This document shows, one piece after another, positions 16,134 through 25,382 of a stretch of DNA of 61,153 nucleotides (position 1 is its first letter; the number at the start of each line of letters is the position of its first letter). Source of the stretch: SIG424 sp045546695 (GTDB lineage Bacteria; Bacillota; Clostridia; UBA1212; UBA1255); contig JAZQDE010000044.1 in the NCBI GenBank assembly GCA_045546695.1, positions 1 to 61,153 of the forward strand, in the 5' to 3' direction. The translations under genes and the position numbers were made by a program. The notes under the pieces are model-generated. The model saw only the letters and a list, made by a program, of their open reading frames with translations, made no database searches and was not told where the DNA came from.

Positions 16134-18536
16134 TCAGAAATCGGAAACCTCAGACGCAAACTCTTCAGGCAGTTCATCAATGAGAACATGCCTCGGATTG
16201 TTTCCGTCTTTGACGCTGATATAGCCATGCTCCTCCATCTGGTCAATGAGTCTTGACGCTCTGCTGTAGCCTACACTCAGCCTTCTTTGCAGATATGAGG
16301 CAGAAATGTTTTTAGATTCAATCGCAATTGCGAGTGCTTTGCCGAAATATTCATCAAGATCATCCGCACTCTTTGCGCCTTTTTCACTGAGAGGACGTAC
16401 AGAGCTGAGGACTGTAGAAGCATCCTGACAGCCTTCGTATTCGCTGTTTGCCGAAGTCAGGAACTCAACAACGCTCTCAATCTCGCTGTCACTTACAAAG
16501 CCACCCTGACAACGAGTAAACTTCATACTGCCGTTAGGATAATAAAGCATATCACCGCGACCGATGAGTTTTTCTGCACCACCTAAATCCAGAATAGTCT
16601 TTGAGTCTACCTGGGATGCTACTTTAAAGGCAATTCTTGATGAAATATTTGCCTTGATAAGACCTGTGATAACGTCAACAGATGGTCTTTGTGTCGCAAC
16701 GATAAGGTGCATACCGGCAGCTCTTGCCTTTTGGGCAATGCGGTTGATAGCCTCTTCGACACTGTCTCTTGCTACCATCATAAGGTCTGCAAGCTCGTCG
16801 ATGATGATGACAATACGTGGCATTGTTTCCATGTCATTCTTGGTCGCAAAGATATTATATGATGAAATATCTCTTATATTATAAAGTGAAAACTGCTTGT
16901 ACCTGTTTTCCATCTCCTGAACTGCCCAGGCAAGTGCTGCAGCAGCTTTCTTTGGCTCTGTGACAACAGGAATCAGCAAGTGCGGAATGCCGTTGTACAC
17001 GCTGAGCTCAACAACTTTGGGGTCAATCATAATAAATCTGACGTCATCGGGAGAAGATCTGTACAAAAGACTCATTATCATACAGTTTACGCACACACTC
17101 TTACCTGATCCTGTAGAACCGGCAATGAGCAGATGCGGCATCTTTGATATATCTGAAATAACAGGCTCGCCTGTGATATCTTCACCGAGACAGAATGCCA
17201 GCGGAGATTTATGATTGATAAACTCATCTGACTCGATGAGGTCTTTTAAGTATACTGTACGCGTCTCAGAATTCGGAATCTCAATACCGATAGCAGCTTT
17301 TCCCGGAATCGGGGCCTCGATACGCACACCTGACGCAGCAAGATTGAGCGCAATATCTTCTGACAAGCTCTTGATTCTTGATACTTTTACGCCGGAATGT
17401 GGCTGGAGTTCATATCTCGTGATGCTGGAACCGCGCGAAATATGAATTACTTTGGCATCAATGCCGAAGCTCTTCAAAACTTCTTCAAGTTTACGCGCCG
17501 TACGTGTGGCAGCAAGGCGGTATTCTGTACCGGTAGACTCTGATTCTTCGACAGACTGCAATAAAGTTGCCGGAGGCTTTGCGTATTCAACCTCTCTCTT
17601 GCTTGTTGTAATCTTAATCTCTGTCTCCGCCACAGGACCTTTAGTCTTTATCGGCTTATCTACGTGAGGAAGCGGATTATCTTCACCTGAAGTGATCTCT
17701 TCGTCTTCATAATCATCATTATCTGCCCGAATAGGCGATACTTTTGCAATCTCTTCGATCTCTTCCGGGGGCATTCTCTTTCTTTTTCTTGTGGTAGCAG
17801 ATTCATATTTAATCTCAGAACTTTCTGCGGGCACAGGATAATCGCTGTCTTCTGACCCTGCATCATCATATATATCATCAGCCGGCAAAGCTTTTTTTGC
17901 CTTGCGCGACGTTGCAAATCTTCTTTTCACAGAAGATACCCAGTCTGATACGTGTGAAAAGCCTACGGCTGTCTTTTGTGCGAAATTCATTAAAGACAAT
18001 GAGAAAAGAAGCATCGAAACGATCAGCGTAGCAGGAATCAGTATAACAAGCGCACCGACTTTTTCTACAAATTTAAACAGAAGCAGGCAGATTGAACCAC
18101 CCAGCAGTCCTCCTGAGAATTTACTGTTCCATAATGCGGCCACGCATTTGAAAAATGACAGACCATCGTAATCAGAAGGGGAATGCCATATTGTGTGAAT
18201 GAGCGCTCCGAGTAAAACAACGAAAGCAATAAGTAGTGCCGACGTTTTTACATCAAATATACGTGATGCTGTATTGCGTAGCAGGGTCCATGCAAGAACA
18301 ACAAGAAAACACATAACAACGTAAGAAACGAGTTGTCCGAAAATACCATACATAATATTCTGAGTAAATCTTCCGAGAGCTCCCGTCTTGTCAATAAACG
18401 AGAAGAATAAAAAGATACCCATGAAAAACAGCACAACGGCAACAATCTCCTTTGTGCGTTTTGTGTTTTTAACTTTCATTCCGGATTGATTCTTACTACT
18501 TGTTGAATTATTTTTCTTTTGTTCGTTGTCTTTCAC
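16134..18536 (-). CDS. ftsK: DNA translocase FtsK/SpoIIIE
   Basis: 800 residues. Septal ATP-driven DNA pump; in spore-formers SpoIIIE moves the chromosome into the forespore. Four transmembrane helices lie in residues 30-190, followed by a charged linker (190-330), the FtsK alpha/beta motor with Walker A AGSTGSGKSVCVN, Walker B IVIIIDELADLM, and the C-terminal gamma winged helix (SASYLQRRLSVGYSRASRLI) that reads SRS/KOPS DNA sites. Start is GTG with AGGGGGT upstream. Vegetative FtsK versus SpoIIIE cannot be separated by sequence alone. Confidence 0.95.
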   Translation of the reverse strand: MKDNEQKKNNSTSSKNQSGMKVKNTKRTKEIVAVVLFFMGIFLFFSFIDKTGALGRFTQNIMYGIFGQLVSYVVMCFLVVLAWTLLRNTASRIFDVKTSALLIAFVVLLGALIHTIWHSPSDYDGLSFFKCVAALWNSKFSGGLLGGSICLLLFKFVEKVGALVILIPATLIVSMLLFSLSLMNFAQKTAVGFSHVSDWVSSVKRRFATSRKAKKALPADDIYDDAGSEDSDYPVPAESSEIKYESATTRKRKRMPPEEIEEIAKVSPIRADNDDYEDEEITSGEDNPLPHVDKPIKTKGPVAETEIKITTSKREVEYAKPPATLLQSVEESESTGTEYRLAATRTARKLEEVLKSFGIDAKVIHISRGSSITRYELQPHSGVKVSRIKSLSEDIALNLAASGVRIEAPIPGKAAIGIEIPNSETRTVYLKDLIESDEFINHKSPLAFCLGEDITGEPVISDISKMPHLLIAGSTGSGKSVCVNCMIMSLLYRSSPDDVRFIMIDPKVVELSVYNGIPHLLIPVVTEPKKAAAALAWAVQEMENRYKQFSLYNIRDISSYNIFATKNDMETMPRIVIIIDELADLMMVARDSVEEAINRIAQKARAAGMHLIVATQRPSVDVITGLIKANISSRIAFKVASQVDSKTILDLGGAEKLIGRGDMLYYPNGSMKFTRCQGGFVSDSEIESVVEFLTSANSEYEGCQDASTVLSSVRPLSEKGAKSADDLDEYFGKALAIAIESKNISASYLQRRLSVGYSRASRLIDQMEEHGYISVKDGNNPRHVLIDELPEEFASEVSDF

Positions 18537-18567
18537 AAAAAGACCCCCTATTTTTTATGTACATTTT

Positions 18568-18596
18568 AGTTTATCACAAAAAAAACGAACAATCAA
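18568..18596 (-). promoter_or_regulatory. Probable promoter of ftsK/spoIIIE
   Basis: TTGATT, 17 bp, TAAACT on the minus strand, 32 bp before the GTG start. The -10 match is moderate. Confidence 0.4.
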
Positions 18597-18619
18597 CGCA
18601 TATAAAACCTTTATTAAAA

Positions 18620-20860
18620 CTATTGTCGGCTCATTTTTGACATTTGTCTTTGTGCCATAACAAGACCGTAGTAAATGCCCTTTTGCCTCATGAGCTCTTC
18701 GTGCGAACCGACTTCAGCGACAGTCTTTTCATCGAGAACAATGATTCGGTCGGCGTTTCTCAAGGTAGACAGACGGTGCGCGATGGCGATTGTCGTTCTG
18801 TCTTTGACAAGGCGCTGCAGCGAATCCTGAATCTGTTTTTCGATTTCTGTGTCAAGAGATGCAGTAGCTTCGTCGAGGATAAGGATACGCGGGTCGCGAA
18901 GCAGTGCCCTTGCAATGGCAACACGCTGGCGCTCGCCACCGGACAGGGTGTGGCCCTTTTCACCGATAATAGTATTATAGCCATCAGGAAGCCTCATTAT
19001 AAACTCGTGCGCACCTGCAGCCTTGGCCGCGTAAATAATCTCCTCGCGGGTCGCGTCTGCCTTTGCATAAAGCAGATTATCATAAACAGAGCCGGAAAAG
19101 AGAATCGTTTCCTGAAGCACAACGCCGATCTGGCTTCTGAGTGAGTACTGTGAAATATCCCTTATATCCGTGCCGTCTATCGTTATGCAGCCCTCGTTTA
19201 CGTCGTAAAGTCTCATGACCAGATTTATCAGAGTAGACTTTCCGACACCGGACTTGCCCACCAGGCCGACCATCTCGCCGGGATGTATCTTGATATTTAC
19301 ACCTTTGAGCACGTCAGTAACGCCATCGTAGCTGAAAGCGGCATTCTTAAATTCAATCTCGCCTGTGATTTTCTTTTCAACAGGCTCATTTTTATCGATC
19401 ATGTCTGATTTTTCATCAATAATATCGAAAATTCTTATAACTGATGTGAAAACGCGGTTGAGTGCATTGGGAAGATTTGTCAGCCAGCTTATCGGTCCGT
19501 AAACCATTGAAACGTATGATGTGAGCATTGAAGCCTGTCCTATCGTCATGTCGCCGCCGAGAATCTTCACACCTGTGTAGTAAAGCACCATAAAGTTGCC
19601 GATCAGCAGGCCAAAACGGATAAACGGCGATAAAAGCGCATAACGTGTTTCGTTTTTGACAGACAAGTCTCTTACTCTCTGCGCCGCATCATCATAGCGC
19701 ACAGTCTCTTTTTCTTCTGTGCCGAATGCCTTTACAACGCGGATTCCGGAGAAAATATCGTGGAGAATCGTGTTGCATTTAGAAGATGCCTGCCACTGGC
19801 GTGAGTATATTTTCCGTGAAAAGCGGTGAAAAATTCTCATGGGAATAATTGTCAGCGGAAGCGGAATCAGAAATACAAGAAGCAGACGCCAGTCATACCA
19901 GATAAGGAAGACGCTGACACCGATTAGCTGAAGCATAAGGCCGAGAACGTTCGGAATCTGTGAGTTTATGAAATTCTGGACTTCCTGTGTGTCGTTTACT
20001 ACACGTTGCGTAAGTTCGCCCGTTGTTTTTTTGGAGAGTCCTGACATTGACAACATCTGGATCTTGTCGAAAACCAGCTTGCGCAGATCAAGAATTGTCG
20101 CCGCACCGACCTTCATGAGAATGAGGTTTCTTGCAAGATTGACAAGATATCCTACTACAGAAGCTGCAACGGTGAGAAGCACCACGAGCAAAAATCCTAC
20201 AAATACTTTGCCCTTATCTGTCGCAATTAACTCGCCTATACCTTGATTGTTTACGTAATCATCTACCAGAATCTTGTTGATATACGGATTTATAAGACTT
20301 ATCAGCAATGAGAAAATGAAAAATGATGAAACGAGCAGAAGCATCCACCTGTGAGGACGCATAATTCCCCAGAGCTTGCCGAAAAGTTTTTTCTTGCTGA
20401 CGCAGTTCGTACAGATTTTTCCGCGTCTTTTCTTGTAAGGAGTTCCGCAGATCGGGCATCTGTCGTCCGGCGAGGTGCCTTCATCTTCAGTAAATTCGCC
20501 TCTTTCAAGGTAAAAATTGTATTTTTTCGTCATGTGGCCGAGCAATTTGCTGTGCGCCATCGTGGCACGGCAAAGCACAACGATATCTCCGTTATTTTTT
20601 TCACATTCTATTGCAACAGAGCCTACGTCATGACGATATTCAAGAGTCCTGATATCACCAAGAGGAAACTGCATTTTCAGTTTGCCGTCTTCTATCGTAG
20701 CCAGATAGCTACCGGTCAGAACAACGACACCGTCTACAGTATTGATATCTTTATCCATATTATATCCAAACAGGCTGACAATATCCTCCTCCGGAATCTC
20801 ACAATTCCAGGAAGATAACTTTTCTGTCAGTTGCCGTCTGTAAAAAGTTTTGTTTTCCAT
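18620..20860 (-). CDS. ABC exporter half-transporter with N-terminal PH-like and zinc-ribbon extension (DUF1854-associated)
   Basis: 746 residues, about 160 more than a usual half-transporter. Residues 1-120 are a beta-rich domain (VVVLTGSYLATIEDGKLKMQ) resembling a PH-like fold, followed by a C-x2-C-x11-C-x2-C zinc ribbon (Cys135, 138, 150, 153). Then a six-helix type IV permease and an NBD with GKSGVGKST, LSGGERQRVAIARAL and ILILDEATASLD. Catalytic Glu and H-loop (IAHRLST) are intact. Third gene of an ABC-DUF1854-ABC transcript. Cargo unknown. Confidence 0.88.
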   Translation of the reverse strand: MENKTFYRRQLTEKLSSWNCEIPEEDIVSLFGYNMDKDINTVDGVVVLTGSYLATIEDGKLKMQFPLGDIRTLEYRHDVGSVAIECEKNNGDIVVLCRATMAHSKLLGHMTKKYNFYLERGEFTEDEGTSPDDRCPICGTPYKKRRGKICTNCVSKKKLFGKLWGIMRPHRWMLLLVSSFFIFSLLISLINPYINKILVDDYVNNQGIGELIATDKGKVFVGFLLVVLLTVAASVVGYLVNLARNLILMKVGAATILDLRKLVFDKIQMLSMSGLSKKTTGELTQRVVNDTQEVQNFINSQIPNVLGLMLQLIGVSVFLIWYDWRLLLVFLIPLPLTIIPMRIFHRFSRKIYSRQWQASSKCNTILHDIFSGIRVVKAFGTEEKETVRYDDAAQRVRDLSVKNETRYALLSPFIRFGLLIGNFMVLYYTGVKILGGDMTIGQASMLTSYVSMVYGPISWLTNLPNALNRVFTSVIRIFDIIDEKSDMIDKNEPVEKKITGEIEFKNAAFSYDGVTDVLKGVNIKIHPGEMVGLVGKSGVGKSTLINLVMRLYDVNEGCITIDGTDIRDISQYSLRSQIGVVLQETILFSGSVYDNLLYAKADATREEIIYAAKAAGAHEFIMRLPDGYNTIIGEKGHTLSGGERQRVAIARALLRDPRILILDEATASLDTEIEKQIQDSLQRLVKDRTTIAIAHRLSTLRNADRIIVLDEKTVAEVGSHEELMRQKGIYYGLVMAQRQMSKMSRQ

Positions 20861-20890
20861 ACTAAAATGATGCCTTTCTGCCTTCTGCTG

Positions 20891-21397
20891 TTACAGATAT
20901 AATTCAATCTTCTTGTAACTTGCTCTGTCAAGGCCTGCAACGCTCGGTATCAGGTACCTGTTGCCGTCCATATCGAGAACCATCAGCTTATCCTCACTCA
21001 TCTTTACAATATTTCTGTGAGTGTCATGAAGTGTAAAGCTCGCATGCCCCTCTGTAGTTGTAACGTCCCAGTACGTAAAGCCGTATCTGTCTTTTAGTTT
21101 GTCTACAGAAACAATCGTCTGCACGTAATATTTGCGGTCGAGTTCTTTTTTAAGGACAGCCTGCACGTCTTCGTCGAAAATCGCTATGTCTGTTATAAGG
21201 CCAAGTTCCTTTTTGTCTTTGTCAAGAACGCTGATATAACGCCATGGCTCTTCGAAGGGGAAACATCTATGCAGGAATACACGGCTGCCTTCCAATGTAA
21301 GGAAACCTCCCGCATCCACAAAACGGCCGTCTTCTTTTGTGAAATATTTAGTTTCTGTTATTGTCTGTAATGTTTCGTTTTTGTTTTCCTGTTCCAT
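20891..21397 (-). CDS. DUF1854 family protein
   Basis: 168 residues, soluble, no signal peptide. Recognised as DUF1854 by the tract PWRYISVLDKDKKELGLI and the following VKMSEDKLMVLDMDGNRYLI. In other bacteria DUF1854 proteins are encoded beside ABC exporters, some near cyanophycin genes; no cyanophycin gene is seen here. Lies between two ABC half-transporters, 14 and 30 bp from them, so probably part of the same complex or of its control. Confidence 0.8.
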   Translation of the reverse strand: MEQENKNETLQTITETKYFTKEDGRFVDAGGFLTLEGSRVFLHRCFPFEEPWRYISVLDKDKKELGLITDIAIFDEDVQAVLKKELDRKYYVQTIVSVDKLKDRYGFTYWDVTTTEGHASFTLHDTHRNIVKMSEDKLMVLDMDGNRYLIPSVAGLDRASYKKIELYL

Positions 21398-21411
21398 TTT
21401 TTACCCTCTTC

Positions 21412-23694
21412 TTATTCTGCAACGCCTACGTTTTTGAGTGCCTCAAGCTGCAACATATACAGCTTGTAATAAATACCTTTTTGTCTGATAAGCTCGCCAT
21501 GCGTGCCAAATTCAGGCATTTTACCATTTTCTATAACGATCAGTTTGTCTGCATCTCTCAAGGTTGACAATCTGTGCGCAATTACGATTGTTGTCTTGCC
21601 AACAATTAGTTTTTCGAGTGCATTCTGAATCTTTCTTTCTGTTTCTGTGTCCATCGCCGCCGTAGCTTCATCCAATATCAGGATTTTAGGGTCAAGGAGC
21701 ACGGCTCTTGCGATAGAAATTCTCTGTCTCTCGCCGCCGGAGAGATCCTTGTATCCGATACCAATCTGCGTGTCATAGCCATCAGGCAGCTTCATGATAA
21801 AGTCGTGTGCGCCGGCAATCTTCGCGGCATTGATAATCTCTTCTTTTGTTGCCTCCGGCTTTGCATATCTGATATTTTCAAGAATCGAGCCGATGAAAAG
21901 ATACGTTTCCTGTGAAACAATGGCGATATTTCTTCTGAGCGTGTCAAAAGAGTAGTCGCGCACGTTTACACCATCTACCAGAATCTCGCCTTCAGATACG
22001 TCATAAAGGCGTATCAGCAGATTTGCAAGTGTACTCTTGCCTGCGCCGGAATGACCTACAATACCGATCATTTTACCGGGCTCTATATCAAACGAAACGT
22101 CGTCGATAATTCTCCTGTTTTTGTCATATGAAAAGATAACGTTTCTGAACTCCACGTGACCTTCGAGCGCGTCCTTTTTTATAGGATTTTCTTTTTCCAT
22201 AACTTCAGGTTCTGCGTCATATATTTCAAACAGACGCTGAACACCGTTCATACACTGTGAAAAGAAATGAGTCATGTCAACAAACATGAAAAGCGGCGAG
22301 TTTACCATGCCAACGTATGAAAGGAACAAAACGAGCGTACCGTACGTCATCTCCCCTGTCATAACAAGCCAGCCGCCGACCAGCCATACTATGGTACTGC
22401 TGAGTGACATTATCTGGGTAGCAATAGGATATGCTGTGTTGTTATATATTGTTATCTGTTTGTACATATCAGTAGCTCTTTGCGCATGCTTTGCAAATCT
22501 TCCACTTTCTTCCTTTTCACGGGCAAAAGCCTTAACGACGCGCATTCCCGACAAGACACTCGCAAGCACGCCATTCATAGCTCTCTGACACGTATAATTT
22601 TTCATGTGCAGATGACCTGAATGCCTGTACAATCTGCTTATCATAAAAAGGAAAACCGGAACAACCGACATACACATCACCGCAAGCAGCGGGTCGATTG
22701 TCAGCATAACGATAAATACAGTTATTACCTGTACTATATTTATAAGGAAGTACGGAAGACCGTCTACGAAAAACCAATATATGGAATTGGCATCGCGGTC
22801 AATCTGTGTCATCAGTCCGCCTGTCTGTCTACCGGTGAAAAAGCTGAGCGACAGCCTTTTTATGGAATCGAAAATCGTTCGTTTCATATCGTAGACGAGT
22901 TTGCCTGCCATCTTTGCAGTGACAATATTTGCAATAATATTGATACCGATACTGCACAGGTTCAGCACGACAATGATACCTATCAGGAAGAGAATTTTGC
23001 CATAAAACGGGCTGTTTTCCGATAAAATATTGTCATAGAAGAATTTTGATGAAAAGTATGGTGCGACAACGCCGATTGCGCTTACCATAATCAACGTAAT
23101 AAGAATCAGAAGTATTTCTTTTACGTATTTATGTATGAAAAACCACATTCTTTTCACGAGTTTGCCCTTGTCCATGCATTTCGGGCAGATTTTTCTGTTG
23201 GGATCGGGATATCTTGAGTGACATTTCGGACAGAAGTGATCTTTTTTAAAGTCATCTTCGTTCTTTTCTATCTTGCCGTCCTTTTTATACATATTAAGGT
23301 ATTTTATAAACAGGCGCACATCACCTTTGCATGCATTCGTAAACATAGCAAGGCAAACAGATTCCTCACCTTTTTTTGCCATAAGACGACCCGTGGAAAT
23401 AAGCTCTTCCACAGAAAAATCACTGTACTCGTCGAGAGCGTAACATTCTATATTATTCTGCTTGTATTCTAATTCAAGTCTGTCTCTTCTGACACTGAAA
23501 TGCTCCTGCCCTTTGATTGTAACGAGGCCGTCAAGAATGTATAAAGAATCTTTTGTAATAAAAAGATACGTATCAGACTTCACCATCTGTGTATCCATGT
23601 CTGTACGTGTGAAAAGTAAAATATCTTCAGGTATAAGCTTTATGTTATCAAGAGCGGTATTTATCGCAGGTTGATACTGTGTGATTTCCAGCAT
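21412..23694 (-). CDS. ABC exporter half-transporter with N-terminal PH-like and zinc-ribbon extension (DUF1854-associated)
   Basis: 760 residues. Residues 1-140 form a beta-rich extension (DTYLFITKDSLYILDGLV), then a C-x2-C-x11-C-x2-C zinc ribbon (Cys155, 158, 170, 173) with the same spacing as its partner at 18620-20860. Six transmembrane helices follow, then an NBD with GHSGAGKST, LSGGERQRISIARAV, ILILDEATAAMD and IAHRLST. Neither NBD is visibly degenerate. First gene of the triad; ribosome site AAGGGGG. The shared extension suggests the two half-transporters arose by duplication and act as a heterodimer. Confidence 0.88.
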   Translation of the reverse strand: MLEITQYQPAINTALDNIKLIPEDILLFTRTDMDTQMVKSDTYLFITKDSLYILDGLVTIKGQEHFSVRRDRLELEYKQNNIECYALDEYSDFSVEELISTGRLMAKKGEESVCLAMFTNACKGDVRLFIKYLNMYKKDGKIEKNEDDFKKDHFCPKCHSRYPDPNRKICPKCMDKGKLVKRMWFFIHKYVKEILLILITLIMVSAIGVVAPYFSSKFFYDNILSENSPFYGKILFLIGIIVVLNLCSIGINIIANIVTAKMAGKLVYDMKRTIFDSIKRLSLSFFTGRQTGGLMTQIDRDANSIYWFFVDGLPYFLINIVQVITVFIVMLTIDPLLAVMCMSVVPVFLFMISRLYRHSGHLHMKNYTCQRAMNGVLASVLSGMRVVKAFAREKEESGRFAKHAQRATDMYKQITIYNNTAYPIATQIMSLSSTIVWLVGGWLVMTGEMTYGTLVLFLSYVGMVNSPLFMFVDMTHFFSQCMNGVQRLFEIYDAEPEVMEKENPIKKDALEGHVEFRNVIFSYDKNRRIIDDVSFDIEPGKMIGIVGHSGAGKSTLANLLIRLYDVSEGEILVDGVNVRDYSFDTLRRNIAIVSQETYLFIGSILENIRYAKPEATKEEIINAAKIAGAHDFIMKLPDGYDTQIGIGYKDLSGGERQRISIARAVLLDPKILILDEATAAMDTETERKIQNALEKLIVGKTTIVIAHRLSTLRDADKLIVIENGKMPEFGTHGELIRQKGIYYKLYMLQLEALKNVGVAE

Positions 23695-23712
23695 CTTTTT
23701 CCCCCTTGTCCT

Positions 23713-23752
23713 TTAAAAATACAAAGTGCAACAGGGCTTCGCCCTACTGCAC
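23713..23752 (-). terminator. Attenuator-like hairpin in leader of the ABC-DUF1854-ABC operon
   Basis: Minus strand: GTGCA-GT-AGGGC, GAA loop, GCCCT-GT-TGCAC, followed by TTTGTATTTTT. It lies between the promoter at 23791-23820 and the start codon at 23694, so it would stop transcription before the first gene unless relieved. No known aptamer recognised upstream of it. Confidence 0.6.
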
Positions 23753-23790
23753 GGTGGTTATTCTGGTTACATTGGGTTAAGTATGTCTGG

Positions 23791-23820
23791 ATTATATCAT
23801 AGTGTAAATATTATATGCAA
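23791..23820 (-). promoter_or_regulatory. Sigma-A promoter of the ABC-DUF1854-ABC operon
   Basis: TTGCAT, 18 bp, TATAAT on the minus strand; start point near 23785, giving a leader of about 90 nt. Confidence 0.6.
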
Positions 23821-23838
23821 GCGTAATCTGTTTACAAC

Positions 23839-24352
23839 TTATTCTTCGTCCTCCGGCTCTTCATCCGGAATAATGTTGCCATTTTCATCATAGTGTCACT
23901 TTCATCTCAGCTGTAGTTGTGTCCTCTTCAGTCGGAATCTCATAACGTGATTCAAAAGCCGCTTTATATACTTCATACGTTTCGTCGGAAAGTCCTTTTA
24001 ATTTTAATGAATCAAGAATGAGTGTCCTGACCTTGTCGGCTGATTCACCACCAACCTTATAAGACATAGCTGACTGAGCATTATACTTCATGCTATATTT
24101 GTCAGCATCTTTTGTATATGTGCCTGATAAATAAACAATACGCTTAATAGTGTGCTCACCTGTAAAATCAATCTTGTCTGCAGGAACATCAAACCTTTCA
24201 ATAAGATCTTCGGGCGTGACAACCATACCGTCATCATATTGAACCATTTCAAATGTTGTTTCAGTCAGAAAAACGATCTCTCTTCTTACCTGACCATCAA
24301 TGTCGTCTCCGGCAAAAACACCGCCAACTTCATATGTAATGTCTATAACATA
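23839..24352 (-). pseudogene. Frameshifted, 5'-truncated remnant of an unknown protein
   Basis: An open frame runs from just after a stop codon at 24355 to a TGA at 23888, encoding GGVFAGDDIDGQVRREIVFL through DTTTAEMKVT. No ATG, GTG or TTG start with ribosome site precedes the conserved-looking part; the first ATG is at 24247. One base later in frame, the sequence continues as YDENGNIIPDEEPEDEE and a stop at 23839, a natural-looking acidic C-terminus. The shift lies near 23890-23893. I read this as a decayed gene or a single-base sequence error. Family not recognised. Confidence 0.55.
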
Positions 24353-24469
24353 TCAGTTTTACTCTTTTTTACTAAACACAGCAATTCTTTTTACATTAAT
24401 AATATATTAATTATCGGTAAATAAGAATATGCGAAAAATAACCCCGCGCAAATAAACAGGAGCATACGA

Positions 24470-24498
24470 TTGACTTTTCACCGGCAGATTTATACAAT
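24470..24498 (+). promoter_or_regulatory. Sigma-A promoter of the SGNH hydrolase gene
   Basis: TTGACT, 17 bp, TACAAT. The start point near 24505 lies after the upstream in-frame ATG at 24470, supporting translation from 24530. The rest of the gap back to the pseudogene is AT-rich without clear features. Confidence 0.65.
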
Positions 24499-24529
24499 AG
24501 CATTATCATTGAAAAAGGAGACTTATATT

Positions 24530-25312
24530 ATGGGTTTTAACAAATATCTTTGTATCGAAGGTGAAAAGCCTTTGGATAACATCGTTTCTGACGGTGGATA
24601 TATCAGTATTTTCAGATCTATTGCCTGTATCGGCGACAGCTTGTCTTCCGGTGAGTTTGAGTCAACAGGCGAAGACGGCAGCAAGGGCTACCACGATATG
24701 TTTGAGTATTCATGGGGACAGTACATTGCGCGCATGGCAGGCATCAAGGTGTATAACTTCTCTGCCGGCGGTATGACAGCTTCTGCCTACACAGACTTCT
24801 TTGCAGAGCAGAAGGGATATTGGGATACTGACAAATTATGTCAGGCATACATCATCGCACTCGGACATAATGACCTTTTTGGTCTCAAGCAGGAAGTCGG
24901 CACTACTGCTGATATTGATACTGAAGATTACAACAATAATGCAAAGACTCTCACAGGATATTATTCCAAAATTATCCAGAGAATCAAATCAATGCAGCCA
25001 GAGGCGCGTTTCTTCCTCGTAACGATGCCTTATACTGAAAAAAGTGTAGAGGGCGGCGAGCAGGACAAGCATGCGCAGATGGTTTATGACCTGGCTGAAT
25101 TTTTCACATATACTTACGTTGTTGACCTTCGCAAGTATGGTCCTGTTCATGACGAGGAGTTCCGCAAGGCTTTCTATCTCAACGGTCATATGAATCCTGC
25201 CGGATATATTTATTCTGCAAAGCAGATTGCATCATATATTGACTATATTATCAGGAATAATATGGACGATTTTGTGCAGGTGCCATTTATCGGAACAGGC
25301 CTTAAAGGCTGA
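24530..25312 (+). CDS. SGNH/GDSL-type hydrolase
   Basis: 260 residues. Ser-hydrolase fold of lipases/esterases/deacylases: block I ACIGDSLSSGE (nucleophile Ser), block II Gly in FSAGGM, block III GHNDLFG, block V HMNPAGY (catalytic His). No signal peptide, so probably cytosolic. The start is fixed by AAGGAGACTTATATT-ATG. Substrate unknown. It sits immediately before the SCIFF peptide gene; a relation to that pathway is only positional. Confidence 0.85.
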   Translation: MGFNKYLCIEGEKPLDNIVSDGGYISIFRSIACIGDSLSSGEFESTGEDGSKGYHDMFEYSWGQYIARMAGIKVYNFSAGGMTASAYTDFFAEQKGYWDTDKLCQAYIIALGHNDLFGLKQEVGTTADIDTEDYNNNAKTLTGYYSKIIQRIKSMQPEARFFLVTMPYTEKSVEGGEQDKHAQMVYDLAEFFTYTYVVDLRKYGPVHDEEFRKAFYLNGHMNPAGYIYSAKQIASYIDYIIRNNMDDFVQVPFIGTGLKG

Positions 25313-25322
25313 GCTCAGCCTT
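25305..25322. promoter_or_regulatory. 18-bp perfect palindrome over SGNH stop codon and scfA -35 box
   Basis: AAGGCTGAGCTCAGCCTT. It spans the SGNH stop codon and ends within the first two bases of the TTGACA box of scfA. No T-run follows, so an operator is more likely than a terminator. Confidence 0.5.
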
Positions 25323-25349
25323 GACAAAAGGCGTACAGTATGATAAAGT
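25321..25349 (+). promoter_or_regulatory. Promoter of scfA
   Basis: Perfect -35 TTGACA, 17 bp, weak -10 TAAAGT. About 27 bp before the strong GGAGG ribosome site of scfA. Confidence 0.55.
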
Positions 25350-25382
25350 TTCAATGTTATTTTGATTTGGAGGTTCGATCCT

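Noticed and set aside
18620..23694. Cyanophycin-related export function from DUF1854
   Set aside because: That link is known from other bacteria with cyanophycin genes close by; none are present here.
23888..24247. A complete 119-residue gene starting at ATG 24247
   Set aside because: Coding signal extends upstream of that ATG and downstream of the TGA in another frame, so a broken longer gene is more likely.
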